From Candidatus Melainabacteria bacterium (GTDB lineage: Bacteria; Cyanobacteriota; Vampirovibrionia; Obscuribacterales; Obscuribacteraceae): 45,806 bases of DNA. The notes beneath the pieces are model-generated. The model was not told where the DNA came from and searched no databases. It worked only from the letters and a program-made list of their open reading frames with translations. The position numbers and the translations under genes were made by a program. The DNA lies in assembly GCA_003153555.1 (NCBI GenBank), contig PLZS01000077.1, positions 1-45,806 on the forward strand, written 5' to 3'. How positions within the stretch are numbered: the stretch's first letter is position 1; every line of letters begins with the position of its first letter. This document shows, piece after piece, positions 35,646 through 43,709 of this stretch.

Positions 35646-36701
35646 ATGACCGTCAATGCTTCTAACCACATACCGTTCGCTGCTCTGAAACCAAAAAACA
35701 AGACCAAGAACGAGGACTTGACGATACATGTAAAACGCTCGCTTCCTGAACCTACCGTGGTGTTTAGCTCGTACTGGCACCTCGCCAGTGAGCGCCAGAA
35801 CATTTTTTTCAAGCGCTTTGATAATACTTTGGGGCCATGGACCGATGACCCGATCTTGCGAACGTACAAGTTCACAAATGCCTACCGTGCGTCAGATCGA
35901 GTTAGTCAATTTCTTCTCAACGACGTTATTTATGCCGGTTCACAACGACCCGAAGACCTGTTCTTCAGAACCATGCTGTTCAAACTCTTCAACAAGATTG
36001 AAACATGGGAGCTTTTGCAGGAGCGGCTCGGCGAGATTACTTGGCACCATTATGAGTATGAGAAGTTCAACGCCGTTCTGTCTAAAGCGATCGAAAGCGG
36101 CAAAACCATCTATTCATCGGCTTACATAATGCCATCCGGAAGCTCGAGTTTTGGTTCGCCCAGAAAGCACCAAAACCATCTGCGCCTTATAGAAATGATG
36201 ATGGGCGATCGTCTTTTCGAGCAGCTCCAAAACGCAACATCGATGCAAGCCGCGTATGAACTAATTCTCCGCTACCCGACGATTGGATCATTTCTGGCTT
36301 ACCAGTATTTGATCGACATCAACTACACAGAGCTGACCAACTTTGATGAAATGGAGTTCGTAGTTCCCGGGCCAGGCGCTCGCGATGGCATCACCAAGTG
36401 CTTCAAGTCTCGCGGCGACTATTCCGAGAGCGACATCATCAGGATGATGGCTGAGATTCAGGATGAACAGTTCACGAAACTCGGACTTCTTTTCAAGAAT
36501 TTGTTCGGCCGCAAACTCCAGCTAATCGACTGTCAAAACCTCTTTTGCGAAGTTGATAAGTATGCCCGGGTCGCTCATCCTGAAATTGCCGGACTCTCCG
36601 GACGAACGCGCATAAAACAGACGCATAGACCCACTTATAAGCCCATCCAGTACATGTATCCGCCCAAGTGGGGCTTCGACTCCACCCTATTCAAGAAATA
36701 G
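35646..36701 (+). CDS. Putative DNA base hypermodification protein (5-hmdU DNA kinase helical-domain / aGPT-PPlase family)
   Basis: From the ATG at 35646 this is a 351-residue protein (a TTG 14 codons upstream is also possible). It has the recognisable family pattern: YWHLASERQNIFFKRF near 43-58, then PWTDDPILRTYKFTNAYR near 64-81. Later come a YSSAYI segment, then PTIGSFLAYQ and GPGARDGITKCF. These belong to the glycosylase-fold family described with alpha-glutamyl/putrescinyl-thymine phages and now linked to 5-hydroxymethyl-dU DNA kinase. Members activate or decorate hydroxymethylated thymine in DNA. With a TS-fold enzyme and a pyrophosphohydrolase beside it, a base-modification role is likely. 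The exact reaction is unknown. Confidence 0.75.
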   Translation: MTVNASNHIPFAALKPKNKTKNEDLTIHVKRSLPEPTVVFSSYWHLASERQNIFFKRFDNTLGPWTDDPILRTYKFTNAYRASDRVSQFLLNDVIYAGSQRPEDLFFRTMLFKLFNKIETWELLQERLGEITWHHYEYEKFNAVLSKAIESGKTIYSSAYIMPSGSSSFGSPRKHQNHLRLIEMMMGDRLFEQLQNATSMQAAYELILRYPTIGSFLAYQYLIDINYTELTNFDEMEFVVPGPGARDGITKCFKSRGDYSESDIIRMMAEIQDEQFTKLGLLFKNLFGRKLQLIDCQNLFCEVDKYARVAHPEIAGLSGRTRIKQTHRPTYKPIQYMYPPKWGFDSTLFKK

Positions 36702-36748
36702 CTTCTGGAAGCCCCCAGCTTCAGAGGTGATCTTTTTGCGCCCCGCGT

Positions 36749-36776
36749 GGTAAGATAATCTTACCAAGGGTAAGAA
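36749..36776 (+). promoter_or_regulatory. Second copy of the shared operator, upstream of the MazG-like gene
   Basis: GATAATCTTACC-aag-GGTAAGAA (36754-36776) matches the element before the carrier-protein gene at all positions except the three spacer bases. Here an additional left half-site makes the near-palindrome GGTAAGATAATCTTACC (36749-36765), so three GGTAAG half-sites are present. The GATAAT hexamer can serve as -10. No good -35 is seen. It lies 20 bp before the ATG at 36797. Confidence 0.7.
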
Positions 36777-36796
36777 CATCATACGAGGTTGAGAGG

Positions 36797-37795
36797 ATGG
36801 ACATCGATCACTATCAGGACGAGGCATACAAGACCGAGCAGCCCTACATGAGCAGCGACGACAAAGACAAGTTGATCGTCCCGCTCCTGGGTCTGGCCGG
36901 TGAGTCAGGCGAACTGCTTGCTGAGTACAAGAAGAAGATGCGAGATGGCGGAGATCATCTGCATTTCGACAAGCGGGTGCGCGAGGAATTGGGCGATTTG
37001 CTCTGGTACATAGCGAATATAGCCACCAAATTCAACCTCAAACTGAGCGATATTGCCTCATTCAACCTCAAAAAGACTCAGGATCGCTGGGGTAAGAGCC
37101 CTGACGGTGTCAGCGCGCCAAACTTTGATGCCGATTTCTCCGACGAGGAAAAAATACCACGACAATTTTCCGTGCATATATTTGACTGCATTTACAAGGG
37201 CGAACAGGAGACCATGGGCTTTTGCAACGGTGTGCCTTTGGGCGATCGGCTTACCGATAACGTCACCGATGACGATGGCTACCGCTTTCATGATGCGTTT
37301 CATTTGGGTTATGCAGCGGTGTTGGGTTGGTCGCCGGTTACCCGTTATACGCTGGGAGTCAAACGAAAATCCAGCAAGGATTTTGATCAAAATCAGGACG
37401 GCGGGCGGGCAATCGCAATTGAAGAAGGTATTTCCGCGCTTGTTTATTCTTACGCAGAAAACCACAAGTTCCTTGCTGAGGCGACCGCCTTGGACTATTC
37501 GCTTCTGCGCACCATCAAAGACCTCACCTCAAAGTATGAGGTAAAAGCCTTGAGCTCAAGTGACTGGCAGCGGGCGATTCTCTTGGGCTTCAAAGTCTGG
37601 CGGCCCTTAAATGAACACAAGAGCGGCCTCATCCATGTCGATCTTGATAAGGGCACAATGGAATTCGAACGGCCGCTTACAGACGAAGAAAAGACGGCCC
37701 TCGTCGACTCTTATCCAGAAGCAAAGGAGAAGAGGAAAAAAGACCAGGCAGAGCGAAAAGCGAGGCTCTTAGCGAAGCGGAAAGCCAAGGTTTAG
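36797..37795 (+). CDS. MazG-type nucleoside triphosphate pyrophosphohydrolase with C-terminal extension
   Basis: This 332-residue protein has an N-terminal MazG domain (about 25-95) with the E36-x-x-E39 and E64-x-x-D67 magnesium-binding motifs. A second helical domain (about 150-270: RFHDAFHLGYAAVLGWSP, then GRAIAIEEGISALVYSY) is found in longer family members. The tail is Lys/Arg/Ala-rich. MazG-type enzymes cut NTPs or dNTPs to monophosphates. In a base-modification cluster this would remove the normal dNTP competitor or recycle the precursor. It has its own copy of the CTTACC-N3-GGTAAG operator, linking it to the XRE/ImmA-controlled genes. Its stop is 5 bp from the convergent KfrA-like gene. 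Confidence 0.78.
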   Translation: MDIDHYQDEAYKTEQPYMSSDDKDKLIVPLLGLAGESGELLAEYKKKMRDGGDHLHFDKRVREELGDLLWYIANIATKFNLKLSDIASFNLKKTQDRWGKSPDGVSAPNFDADFSDEEKIPRQFSVHIFDCIYKGEQETMGFCNGVPLGDRLTDNVTDDDGYRFHDAFHLGYAAVLGWSPVTRYTLGVKRKSSKDFDQNQDGGRAIAIEEGISALVYSYAENHKFLAEATALDYSLLRTIKDLTSKYEVKALSSSDWQRAILLGFKVWRPLNEHKSGLIHVDLDKGTMEFERPLTDEEKTALVDSYPEAKEKRKKDQAERKARLLAKRKAKV

Positions 37796-37802
37796 CGGAT
37801 GT

Positions 37803-38516
37803 CTACTCAGTTGGCGTACTAAACATTTTTTTCCACCAGGGCTGCTTTAGCTCCTGAACGGTGTCTGAGAGTGTCTTCAGCTGATCTTCGACTGCCTTGA
37901 TTTGGGCTTCCTTTTCCTCTTTCACGCGCTCTATTTCGAGCTCGGCGGCTCGCTGGTTTTCTTCAAGCGTTTGTTGGAGGAGGGCTACTTGCTCTTTGGA
38001 TTTCTCCGCTTCGTCTTGTTCGGCCTTGAGCGCCGCAATTTGCTTGCGCAGTGCCTGGGCTTCCAGCTCTTTCGCCTCGACCGCTTTGCGCTCTTTCTCG
38101 GCTTGTTTCTCAAAATCTGGAAGCAGCTTGATCTGCCGGCTTTGATCTTCCAGCTGTCTTTCCTGGTCCCGAATCGTCTCCAGTAACGGCTTCATCATCT
38201 CTTCGGCGATCATGCGCATGTGTTGCCGCTCGGCTTCTACCCATGCTTGGTGCGGCGGGACGTCGGCATTTTCTTCGCTCACGGTTTCTGCATCGATCGC
38301 CTCTTCCTGGGGCGCGAAATCGATTTCCGGGCTATCGCCATCCTTGATTTTGAGCTTCTGCGCAATTTCCTTGGTTGGGTAAATCCGCCACTCATTTACG
38401 CCATATGGATTGGGGCTCTGGTGGCCTCTAAGGTCGCCTTTCTCCAATCTGTAAATGACTGCCCTGTTAGAAAGACCCAGGGCTTGAGCGGCTTCTTTGA
38501 CAGAGATCGTTCGCAT
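37803..38516 (-). CDS. KfrA-like DNA-binding coiled-coil protein (plasmid maintenance)
   Basis: This 237-residue protein has an N-terminal MerR/excisionase-type helix-turn-helix (about 3-55: VKEAAQALGLSNRAVIYRLE). An acidic linker and a long coiled coil (about 90-225) of Glu/Lys/Gln/Ala heptads follow. The protein ends in an aromatic WWKKMF segment that could touch a membrane or partner. This layout matches plasmid KfrA-like proteins, which bind their own operator and help partition or organise the plasmid. Two overlapping palindromes about 20 bp upstream of the ATG are likely operators. It faces the replication region, which begins on its promoter side. Confidence 0.65.
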   Translation of the reverse strand: MRTISVKEAAQALGLSNRAVIYRLEKGDLRGHQSPNPYGVNEWRIYPTKEIAQKLKIKDGDSPEIDFAPQEEAIDAETVSEENADVPPHQAWVEAERQHMRMIAEEMMKPLLETIRDQERQLEDQSRQIKLLPDFEKQAEKERKAVEAKELEAQALRKQIAALKAEQDEAEKSKEQVALLQQTLEENQRAAELEIERVKEEKEAQIKAVEDQLKTLSDTVQELKQPWWKKMFSTPTE

Positions 38517-38535
38517 CGATCAGCTCCATATCTAG

Positions 38536-38549
38536 TAGCGCGCTAGCGC
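38536..38549. promoter_or_regulatory. Overlapping palindromes upstream of the KfrA-like gene
   Basis: TAGCGCGCTA (38536-38545) and GCGCTAGCGC (38540-38549) are both perfect 10-bp palindromes and overlap by six bases, 20-33 bp upstream of the minus-strand start. KfrA-type proteins are known to repress their own promoters through palindromic sites, so this is a plausible autoregulatory operator. Confidence 0.5.
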
Positions 38550-38710
38550 ATATACCGGTTGAAAAACTCAGAATCATTATAAGCAAAAATCATCTTGATA
38601 GCACAGAAAATCGCAGAAATATTTCCTCGTTGCACTTCCTCGCTCGCCTAATGCTCGCATGGCAAGCCAGCCTTGCGGCTTCTGTGCTTCCGCAGTGACG
38701 GAACCAATGA

Positions 38711-38750
38711 CGCCACCACGGAAGCCGTTCAGCATATAAATCTGGTGGCG
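38711..38750. repeat. Inverted repeat CGCCACCA / TGGTGGCG
   Basis: An 8-bp perfect inverted repeat (38711-38718 and 38743-38750) encloses a 24-base AT-rich loop. No U-tract follows, so a transcription terminator is unlikely. It lies in the 1.15-kb gene-free region between the KfrA-like gene and the primase-paralogue gene. Confidence 0.4.
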
Positions 38751-38876
38751 CGGCCGGTAGCAGCATTTATCAGACTCTATCCGAGGACCACCGCCTGATT
38801 TGACCTCGATTGATTCCTTATCCTCATTTTTTTCTTCCTTGAAACCCTCAGTTACTCTTCAATTCCGACCGTGTTT

Positions 38877-39290
38877 CATTTCCGCGCCATGGTTTTCTTG
38901 ACTCCGGAACCACTGCGGAAGTCCGGAAAAAAACTTCCGCGCGATTTCCGCACCTGGTCGCGGGAGCTTTTCCTGGCTCGGAATCGTGAGGCTGGAGAGT
39001 GCTATGAGTAGGACGTTTCGGGCGTGATTTTTCTTTCGGCCGCAGGCGCGGAAATAGTACTTTTCGATTCTTCGGTCAGGAAATTGCAATTTCCTGGTTG
39101 CGGAAACATATAAATCTGATATCGTTAGTGGTGCCAGTCGCCAATAAGCTAGAAAGTCCGAAACTTGCCACCTGTAACTCATGAGAGCCCGGAAACGGAC
39201 AACGAACAAGTTTCCGCGTTTATCAGAAGCACCAGTACATATATATTTCCGCTATCCGGAAATCCTTCTTTAACCCGGAAAAACCATAGA
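38877..39290. repeat. TTCCG/CGGAA-dense non-coding region, candidate replication origin or centromere
   Basis: About 14 copies of TTCCG or its complement CGGAA occur in roughly 410 bp, in both orientations. Many extend to TTTCCGC, GCGGAAA or TCCGGAA, and some are paired as GCGGAAG...CTTCCGC. The whole stretch 38517-39668 has no convincing gene. Clustered short repeats beside a partition-like gene and upstream of replication genes are the usual look of a plasmid origin (iterons) or a parS-type site. Spacing is irregular, so classic iterons are not certain. Confidence 0.5.
39077..39096. repeat. Perfect 20-bp palindrome
   Basis: CAGGAAATTGCAATTTCCTG is perfectly self-complementary over 20 bp and sits inside the CGGAA-rich region. 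It may be a dimeric protein-binding site or a cruciform at the origin. Confidence 0.7.
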
Positions 39291-39668
39291 TCCAAAAAAG
39301 ATCAATTTCATCCGTCTGCCCGCACCAGCGCTGCAATAGCGCTTCCCTGCTACCACCGAAGAAATTTCCCCGCCGGCAGCAAAGCCTTTAGCCATCAGTC
39401 ATTGAGATCTAAAGTGTTGATCCTTAAGATGGCACCTTATATAGTGTCAACGATCGCTACTTGGCAATATGTCTAAAGATATGCCGATCAAATATTAGAG
39501 CCGTTCCGCCGAGACAAAGACAAAGCAGCTGATAAAGATAACGACCGAGTGATCCTCTTCCAAGTTCATCAAATCTCCTAGAAAGAGAGCGGGAAAATTA
39601 GCAGTTCTATATACAGTGCACAGGCATTTGCTCCTGCACAAGATCTACTCGACGGCGCCGCTCTGAAT

Positions 39669-40709
39669 ATGCGCTTTCAATCTCTTTTCCCGCTGCGGTT
39701 TGATACCGCTTTCAGGAAAGTTGGAAGTGATGCATGGCGCGCCATGAGCAAGTTTTACTACCTCTCTGATGACGAAATCTTGGACTGTTTGTCTGCTCAG
39801 TCTCAAACGATACGGGCATGCCACCTGGACGCTAAAACCTCTTTCCTCGTCATCACAATACCGTCTGACTCGATCTATAGATGCGCCGATCGTTTCCGCG
39901 AGCTCGTCGGCTGCCTAACTCGGATCGGGCTTGTGCCCAATGTCTACAAAGCCGCTGCCTCCGACGATGTGCAAATCTATCTGTCATTCAATGAAATGGC
40001 TCAGACTGCTAACCTGGCTCAAGCGCTAGCCCGCCACGTAAGTGGCAACGGTTTTGATCTGAATGCATTAGTAAATCATTCAACCGAGACGCTGTTTGCC
40101 CTTCCTCTCCAACGAGGCTTCTGCTGGCTCAACAAGGACCTTTCAGTCAAATTGAATCGCGATGATATTGCGCTGCCGGCAGCGATGGCCATGTTTCTGC
40201 GCGACCTTGAAACCACTGCAGTCAACCCTTCCATTCTCTTGGATATAAACGCTGAAGAATCAGCTCCCGAGCCGTTAGTAACTGAAGTTTCAGACGCGGA
40301 AATAGAAGAGTCCTCGGTTGCTGGCTCAACTTGCACCGATTTGTTTGCTGAAGCGACTTACCGGCAAGACGAAGCGATCGCGCCCTCCGACTCTGAGTCG
40401 GGCAGTGTTGAATCGTCAGATCCAGAGACCGGTTTAGACAAGACGCTCGGGCAAGAAGTAATTTTCCCACTCGCAGAAGTGGTCGGACGAAGCCAGCAAG
40501 GCACACAGCTCATGCTGTTTCCAGACGCACCATCGCCGCCCGTTTCCGAGGTGCCGAAGGCTAAGCCTAAGCGCGGAAGAAAGGCCCGGTCCAGTCTTCC
40601 TGACGAAGCAGACCAGGGCGCTTTTTCTCAAAACAAAGTTTTTTCAATTAAATCGACGGCTAATTTGACGGTGCTGTCATCGCAGAAGGAGGTATTTGCA
40701 GACCAGTAG
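39669..40709 (+). CDS. Degenerate paralogue of the primase domain
   Basis: Residues about 33-190 of this 346-residue protein line up by eye with the primase domain of the downstream replication protein. SDDEIL, ALPLQRGFCWLN and RDLETTAVNPS match SDEIL-, LPLQPGFAWLN- and RDMECTVNPY-like segments in the same order. The catalytic positions are lost: the DxD pair reads T-x-P (T63, P65) and the S-x-H motif reads ASDDVQ. The C-terminal half is acidic and disordered and ends with a KPKRGRKAR patch that could bind DNA. It may regulate or scaffold the active primase. Start choice (39669 or the ATG at 39744) is open. A terminator follows eight bases after the stop. Confidence 0.6.
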   Translation: MRFQSLFPLRFDTAFRKVGSDAWRAMSKFYYLSDDEILDCLSAQSQTIRACHLDAKTSFLVITIPSDSIYRCADRFRELVGCLTRIGLVPNVYKAAASDDVQIYLSFNEMAQTANLAQALARHVSGNGFDLNALVNHSTETLFALPLQRGFCWLNKDLSVKLNRDDIALPAAMAMFLRDLETTAVNPSILLDINAEESAPEPLVTEVSDAEIEESSVAGSTCTDLFAEATYRQDEAIAPSDSESGSVESSDPETGLDKTLGQEVIFPLAEVVGRSQQGTQLMLFPDAPSPPVSEVPKAKPKRGRKARSSLPDEADQGAFSQNKVFSIKSTANLTVLSSQKEVFADQ

Positions 40710-40716
40710 ATAACAG

Positions 40717-40742
40717 AAAACACCGCTTGCAGGCGGTGTTTT
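40717..40742 (+). terminator. Rho-independent terminator
   Basis: AAAACACCGC (40717-40726), a 6-base loop, then GCGGTGTTTT (40733-40742) form a perfect 10-bp stem with A on one side and T on the other, right after the stop of the primase-paralogue gene at 40709. It can end transcription on the plus strand, separating that gene from the primase gene. Confidence 0.8.
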
Positions 40743-40755
40743 AAGAGATCACTAA

Positions 40756-40831
40756 CGGATCGGTTATGCGGTTTTATGTTCAGGTGTTTGGACGACGCCC
40801 TGAGATAGAGCAAGCATAAAGCACCGATCCG
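40756..40831. repeat. Long-range inverted repeat upstream of the primase gene
   Basis: CGGATCGGT (40756-40764) pairs with ACCGATCCG (40823-40831), and nearby TTTATG and CATAAA extend the match imperfectly. The RNA could fold into a large stem-loop in the leader of the primase gene. Such structures sometimes act in plasmid copy control, but no antisense promoter was identified. Confidence 0.4.
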
Positions 40832-40972
40832 GCTAGGTCAACTCGTCTTTTATAAGAAAGAGGAACGCTTACGACCGGACTTTATGCTCTGGAAGGCTCA
40901 GATGGCCAACCAGCTAGATTTTCACGCGCGAAATATTTCCCGGCTCGTACTGATGAGGCGGTAGCTACATTT

Positions 40973-42685
40973 TTGGGTCTATTTCATCGATATGCTTACA
41001 TATATCGACCGATATCCGGAGGCGGGTGGCTATCGGCACCTGACGACTGGAAACTCACCGACAGTGAGATTCTAAAGGCGATTGCGGGTGTACATCCCAA
41101 GTTCTACCTCGGTGCCAGATGCGGCAAAGCCAGCAAGTATGCCGTCCTGGACATAGACGCCGGCAGCTGTTATCACACCAAAGAAGGTTATGCAAAAATT
41201 GCTGCGCTCTTGGAAAAAGCTGGCATTGAAGAGCACAACCTTTATCGGTCGTCCGATTCTGGCGGCTGGCACATATACATTTTCTTTGATGCACCAGTTA
41301 GCACCCGCGACCTTTACCGCCAGCTTCACCAGCTGTTTACGCTGCATGATTTTGACGTTGCTAAAGGACAGCTCGAGATTTTTCCGAACCCCGGAAACAA
41401 GTCACTCGGACAGGGGCTTCGGTTGCCCTTACAGCCAGGCTTTGCGTGGCTCAATCCGCACAGCCTGGTCGCCCGAGAAGAGCGCGACTACCTCAGCCCA
41501 ACAGAGGCACTTCTGGGCTTCGTGCGCGACATGGAATGCACGGTCAACCCTTATCATCACTTCCATAAACTCAGAGCGTATGTAGAGAAGATCGCTGCCA
41601 CCAGGCAAGTCATTGTCGCCAGGGCGGCAGTGCCGAACACCTCGGATAACGTTGTTCCTATCAGGCCAGTCCAACATGGCACGGAGGAAGGCCAGGGCGT
41701 GGTGAGGAAAGCTTTCCATAAATTGCCGCCCGGAATCAATTGCGAGACCTGGGTGAATGGCCGCCAGTATTTCGAGCACGGACTCACCGGCCCAGGGCAA
41801 AGGGCGGAGGCAGTCTTTTCTCTCTCTCACTATCTCTTTTACGGCGATCCCGAAAGGCTCATTTCGGCGATGGGTTACGGCTTCGAAGATGAGCGCAAGT
41901 GGCTGATCGATGAAGTCATGAAAAATAAGCACCACGGGCAGAGCAAAGATATTGCCTCTGGACGGTCGGACGCGCTAAAGCAGATCGAGCGTGCAGCAAG
42001 CTGGGTGCCACCACACAGGCGCGGAAGCGAAGCGCAGAAGTACGAACCTACGGTGCCGATTTCCTGGGTGCGGAAGAATGCCAACCGCGCTTCCGAAGCG
42101 CAGAAAAAGATCGTTGCCGCGGTCGAAGACTTCCGTGAAGCCAACATGCAATTTAGCACCAGAGACCTCTACGTGAAGTCTGGCGTGAGCACGCGCACGA
42201 TCGCGAAGTACCCGCAGCTCTGGAAACAAGCACAGGAGGACATCCGCACCGGTCGCTTGGCAAGTGATTTACACGAATATAACGCTGTGGAGGGGGCTGC
42301 TTCCCCAGAAAGCTTGCCCCCTTCCTCTTCTCAAACAAAAAATATGCCGCCTGGTCGTTTGGCAGCTCGCCGCATTCTCTATGAATTGAAAATGAGAGAT
42401 TCTAGAGAAGCCCGGAAAAATAAGGAGGCTTCTCTGCGGTCCGAGAAGGGTGCTTATGACAAGTGGCGCGATAGAGTTGACGTCCTGATGAAGAAAGACC
42501 CCCTAGAGGCTTCTGAGGGTGAATTGAAAGTTCTGATCAATCTGTTGGCTAGGGAGCTGATCATTGCACCTAGCGAAGAGGAATGTGTTTGGCTATCAGG
42601 CTATATATCGAGTCTCAAGGAGCGGGCTCTGACTCAAGGTCAAGCCGTTCAACTTTCCATTGACCGAATAGCATCGGCTTCCTGA
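40973..42685 (+). CDS. Primase-polymerase (AEP-like) replication protein
   Basis: This protein has 570 residues from the TTG at 40973. An archaeo-eukaryotic-type primase domain occupies about 25-200, with D60-x-D62 (VLDIDAG), the S-x-H motif (SSDSGGWHIYIFF, H100) and LEIFPN followed by GLRLPLQPGFAWLN. These are the metal and nucleotide sites of PrimPol/TOTE-type primases. The rest is helical, with a helix-turn-helix-like stretch (FSTRDLYVKSGVSTRTIAKY) and a charged tail. It probably starts plasmid replication. The frame is open and protein-like back to 40856 (LYALEGSDG, then ARFSRAKYFP), so the true N-terminus lies upstream of the TTG. No ATG, GTG or TTG occurs there, and CTG at 40889 is a candidate. 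Confidence 0.75.
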   Translation: MGLFHRYAYIYRPISGGGWLSAPDDWKLTDSEILKAIAGVHPKFYLGARCGKASKYAVLDIDAGSCYHTKEGYAKIAALLEKAGIEEHNLYRSSDSGGWHIYIFFDAPVSTRDLYRQLHQLFTLHDFDVAKGQLEIFPNPGNKSLGQGLRLPLQPGFAWLNPHSLVAREERDYLSPTEALLGFVRDMECTVNPYHHFHKLRAYVEKIAATRQVIVARAAVPNTSDNVVPIRPVQHGTEEGQGVVRKAFHKLPPGINCETWVNGRQYFEHGLTGPGQRAEAVFSLSHYLFYGDPERLISAMGYGFEDERKWLIDEVMKNKHHGQSKDIASGRSDALKQIERAASWVPPHRRGSEAQKYEPTVPISWVRKNANRASEAQKKIVAAVEDFREANMQFSTRDLYVKSGVSTRTIAKYPQLWKQAQEDIRTGRLASDLHEYNAVEGAASPESLPPSSSQTKNMPPGRLAARRILYELKMRDSREARKNKEASLRSEKGAYDKWRDRVDVLMKKDPLEASEGELKVLINLLARELIIAPSEEECVWLSGYISSLKERALTQGQAVQLSIDRIASAS

Positions 42686-42727
42686 TTTGCAAATTCAGCT
42701 AAGAAATAAAATCATTCGGGTCTTCGT

Positions 42728-42764
42728 GGTGCTAAAATATTGGCACCGTAAGCGGTACTAAAAT
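42728..42764. repeat. Direct repeat GGT(G/A)CTAAAAT
   Basis: GGTGCTAAAAT (42728-42738) and GGTACTAAAAT (42754-42764) recur 26 bp apart in the 331-bp gap after the primase gene. I see no gene in 42686-43016 and no clear terminator. The repeat may be a protein site. Confidence 0.3.
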
Positions 42765-43016
42765 GATTCGCTTACTTGCTGGTTTCAGATGGGGTAAGAA
42801 GCACTCCGGCAGCCAGATATTTTTTGTCGCGGTCTAGAAAAATTGGTAATTTCCCACCGCTAACAATTGTACTTTCTTGACAAGAATATTTGTTGAGAAA
42901 TGTCAGTTTCAGAAGTCGACTGCAAAAAATTTCATAAGTCCTGTTCACGGGCTCAAAAATGAACAGCTGAAATTGGGGTCCGGGGATCTTTGGAACGGAA
43001 AGTAGCGCTAGGCGCT

Positions 43017-43709
43017 CTACGCGCCTGATGCAAAGTTAGACAAAGTGGTTTGGAGCTGCATCGTCCCACTAGAAATCATGTTTATCGGTATTGTGAACCT
43101 TCCAGCACCAAGAGATGGTTGCTCATAAACGAGCATGTATCCGATTTTAGAGAACATCAAATTGAAATTGGTTGCAAGCACCGATCCAGGGATTATCTTC
43201 GATTTGTAATCGCCGATTGCGTACTCGAAATCAACGAGAAGCTGATTCAAATTGACCCGATAAAGATTTGTTGCCTCCGATGTAAACGTGGTTGATGACG
43301 AGTCCAAAACCAATCGAAATTTCTCGTTGGTAACCGAATTCTGCCCGGTAAAGTTGTGCAGCAGGCAATTCCTAAGTGACCAGAATTGTTGTTTGTAGGG
43401 CTTCGAGATAGGCGGGAAGCAGTCATCTATAAAATCCTGGAACCGCTGGCCGATCGCTGTATTATCATTTTTGCCTTTGCGACAGCACGCCATTAAATCG
43501 ATTCCTGAGAACACCAGCATTGCAGCAGCCCAGGGAGTTGGTGCAGTTTTCTTCTTGCCGTAGCAAGTGATCATCTCGCGTCGCAGCTTGTACAGAGTAC
43601 CGAAGGCATTACATTTTCCGCTACCATTTGGATGCGGATGCTTGCGCCCAGCTCGTGACGGGATTATTCCTGGATCTTCGAAAAACAGTTCTAAGTCTGA
43701 TTTTGCCAT
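43017..43709 (-). CDS. Unknown protein, possibly HEPN-like
   Basis: This protein has 230 residues from the ATG at 43709, which has an AGGGAG sequence just upstream; an in-frame ATG at 43739 is less well placed. The middle (FWSLRNCLLHNFTGQ, about residue 115-130 of this version) has the R-N-x-x-x-H spacing seen in HEPN RNases and HEPN-like helical proteins. The rest is unassigned. It stands alone on the minus strand between repeat-bearing gaps. Function unknown. Confidence 0.5.
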   Translation of the reverse strand: MAKSDLELFFEDPGIIPSRAGRKHPHPNGSGKCNAFGTLYKLRREMITCYGKKKTAPTPWAAAMLVFSGIDLMACCRKGKNDNTAIGQRFQDFIDDCFPPISKPYKQQFWSLRNCLLHNFTGQNSVTNEKFRLVLDSSSTTFTSEATNLYRVNLNQLLVDFEYAIGDYKSKIIPGSVLATNFNLMFSKIGYMLVYEQPSLGAGRFTIPINMISSGTMQLQTTLSNFASGA

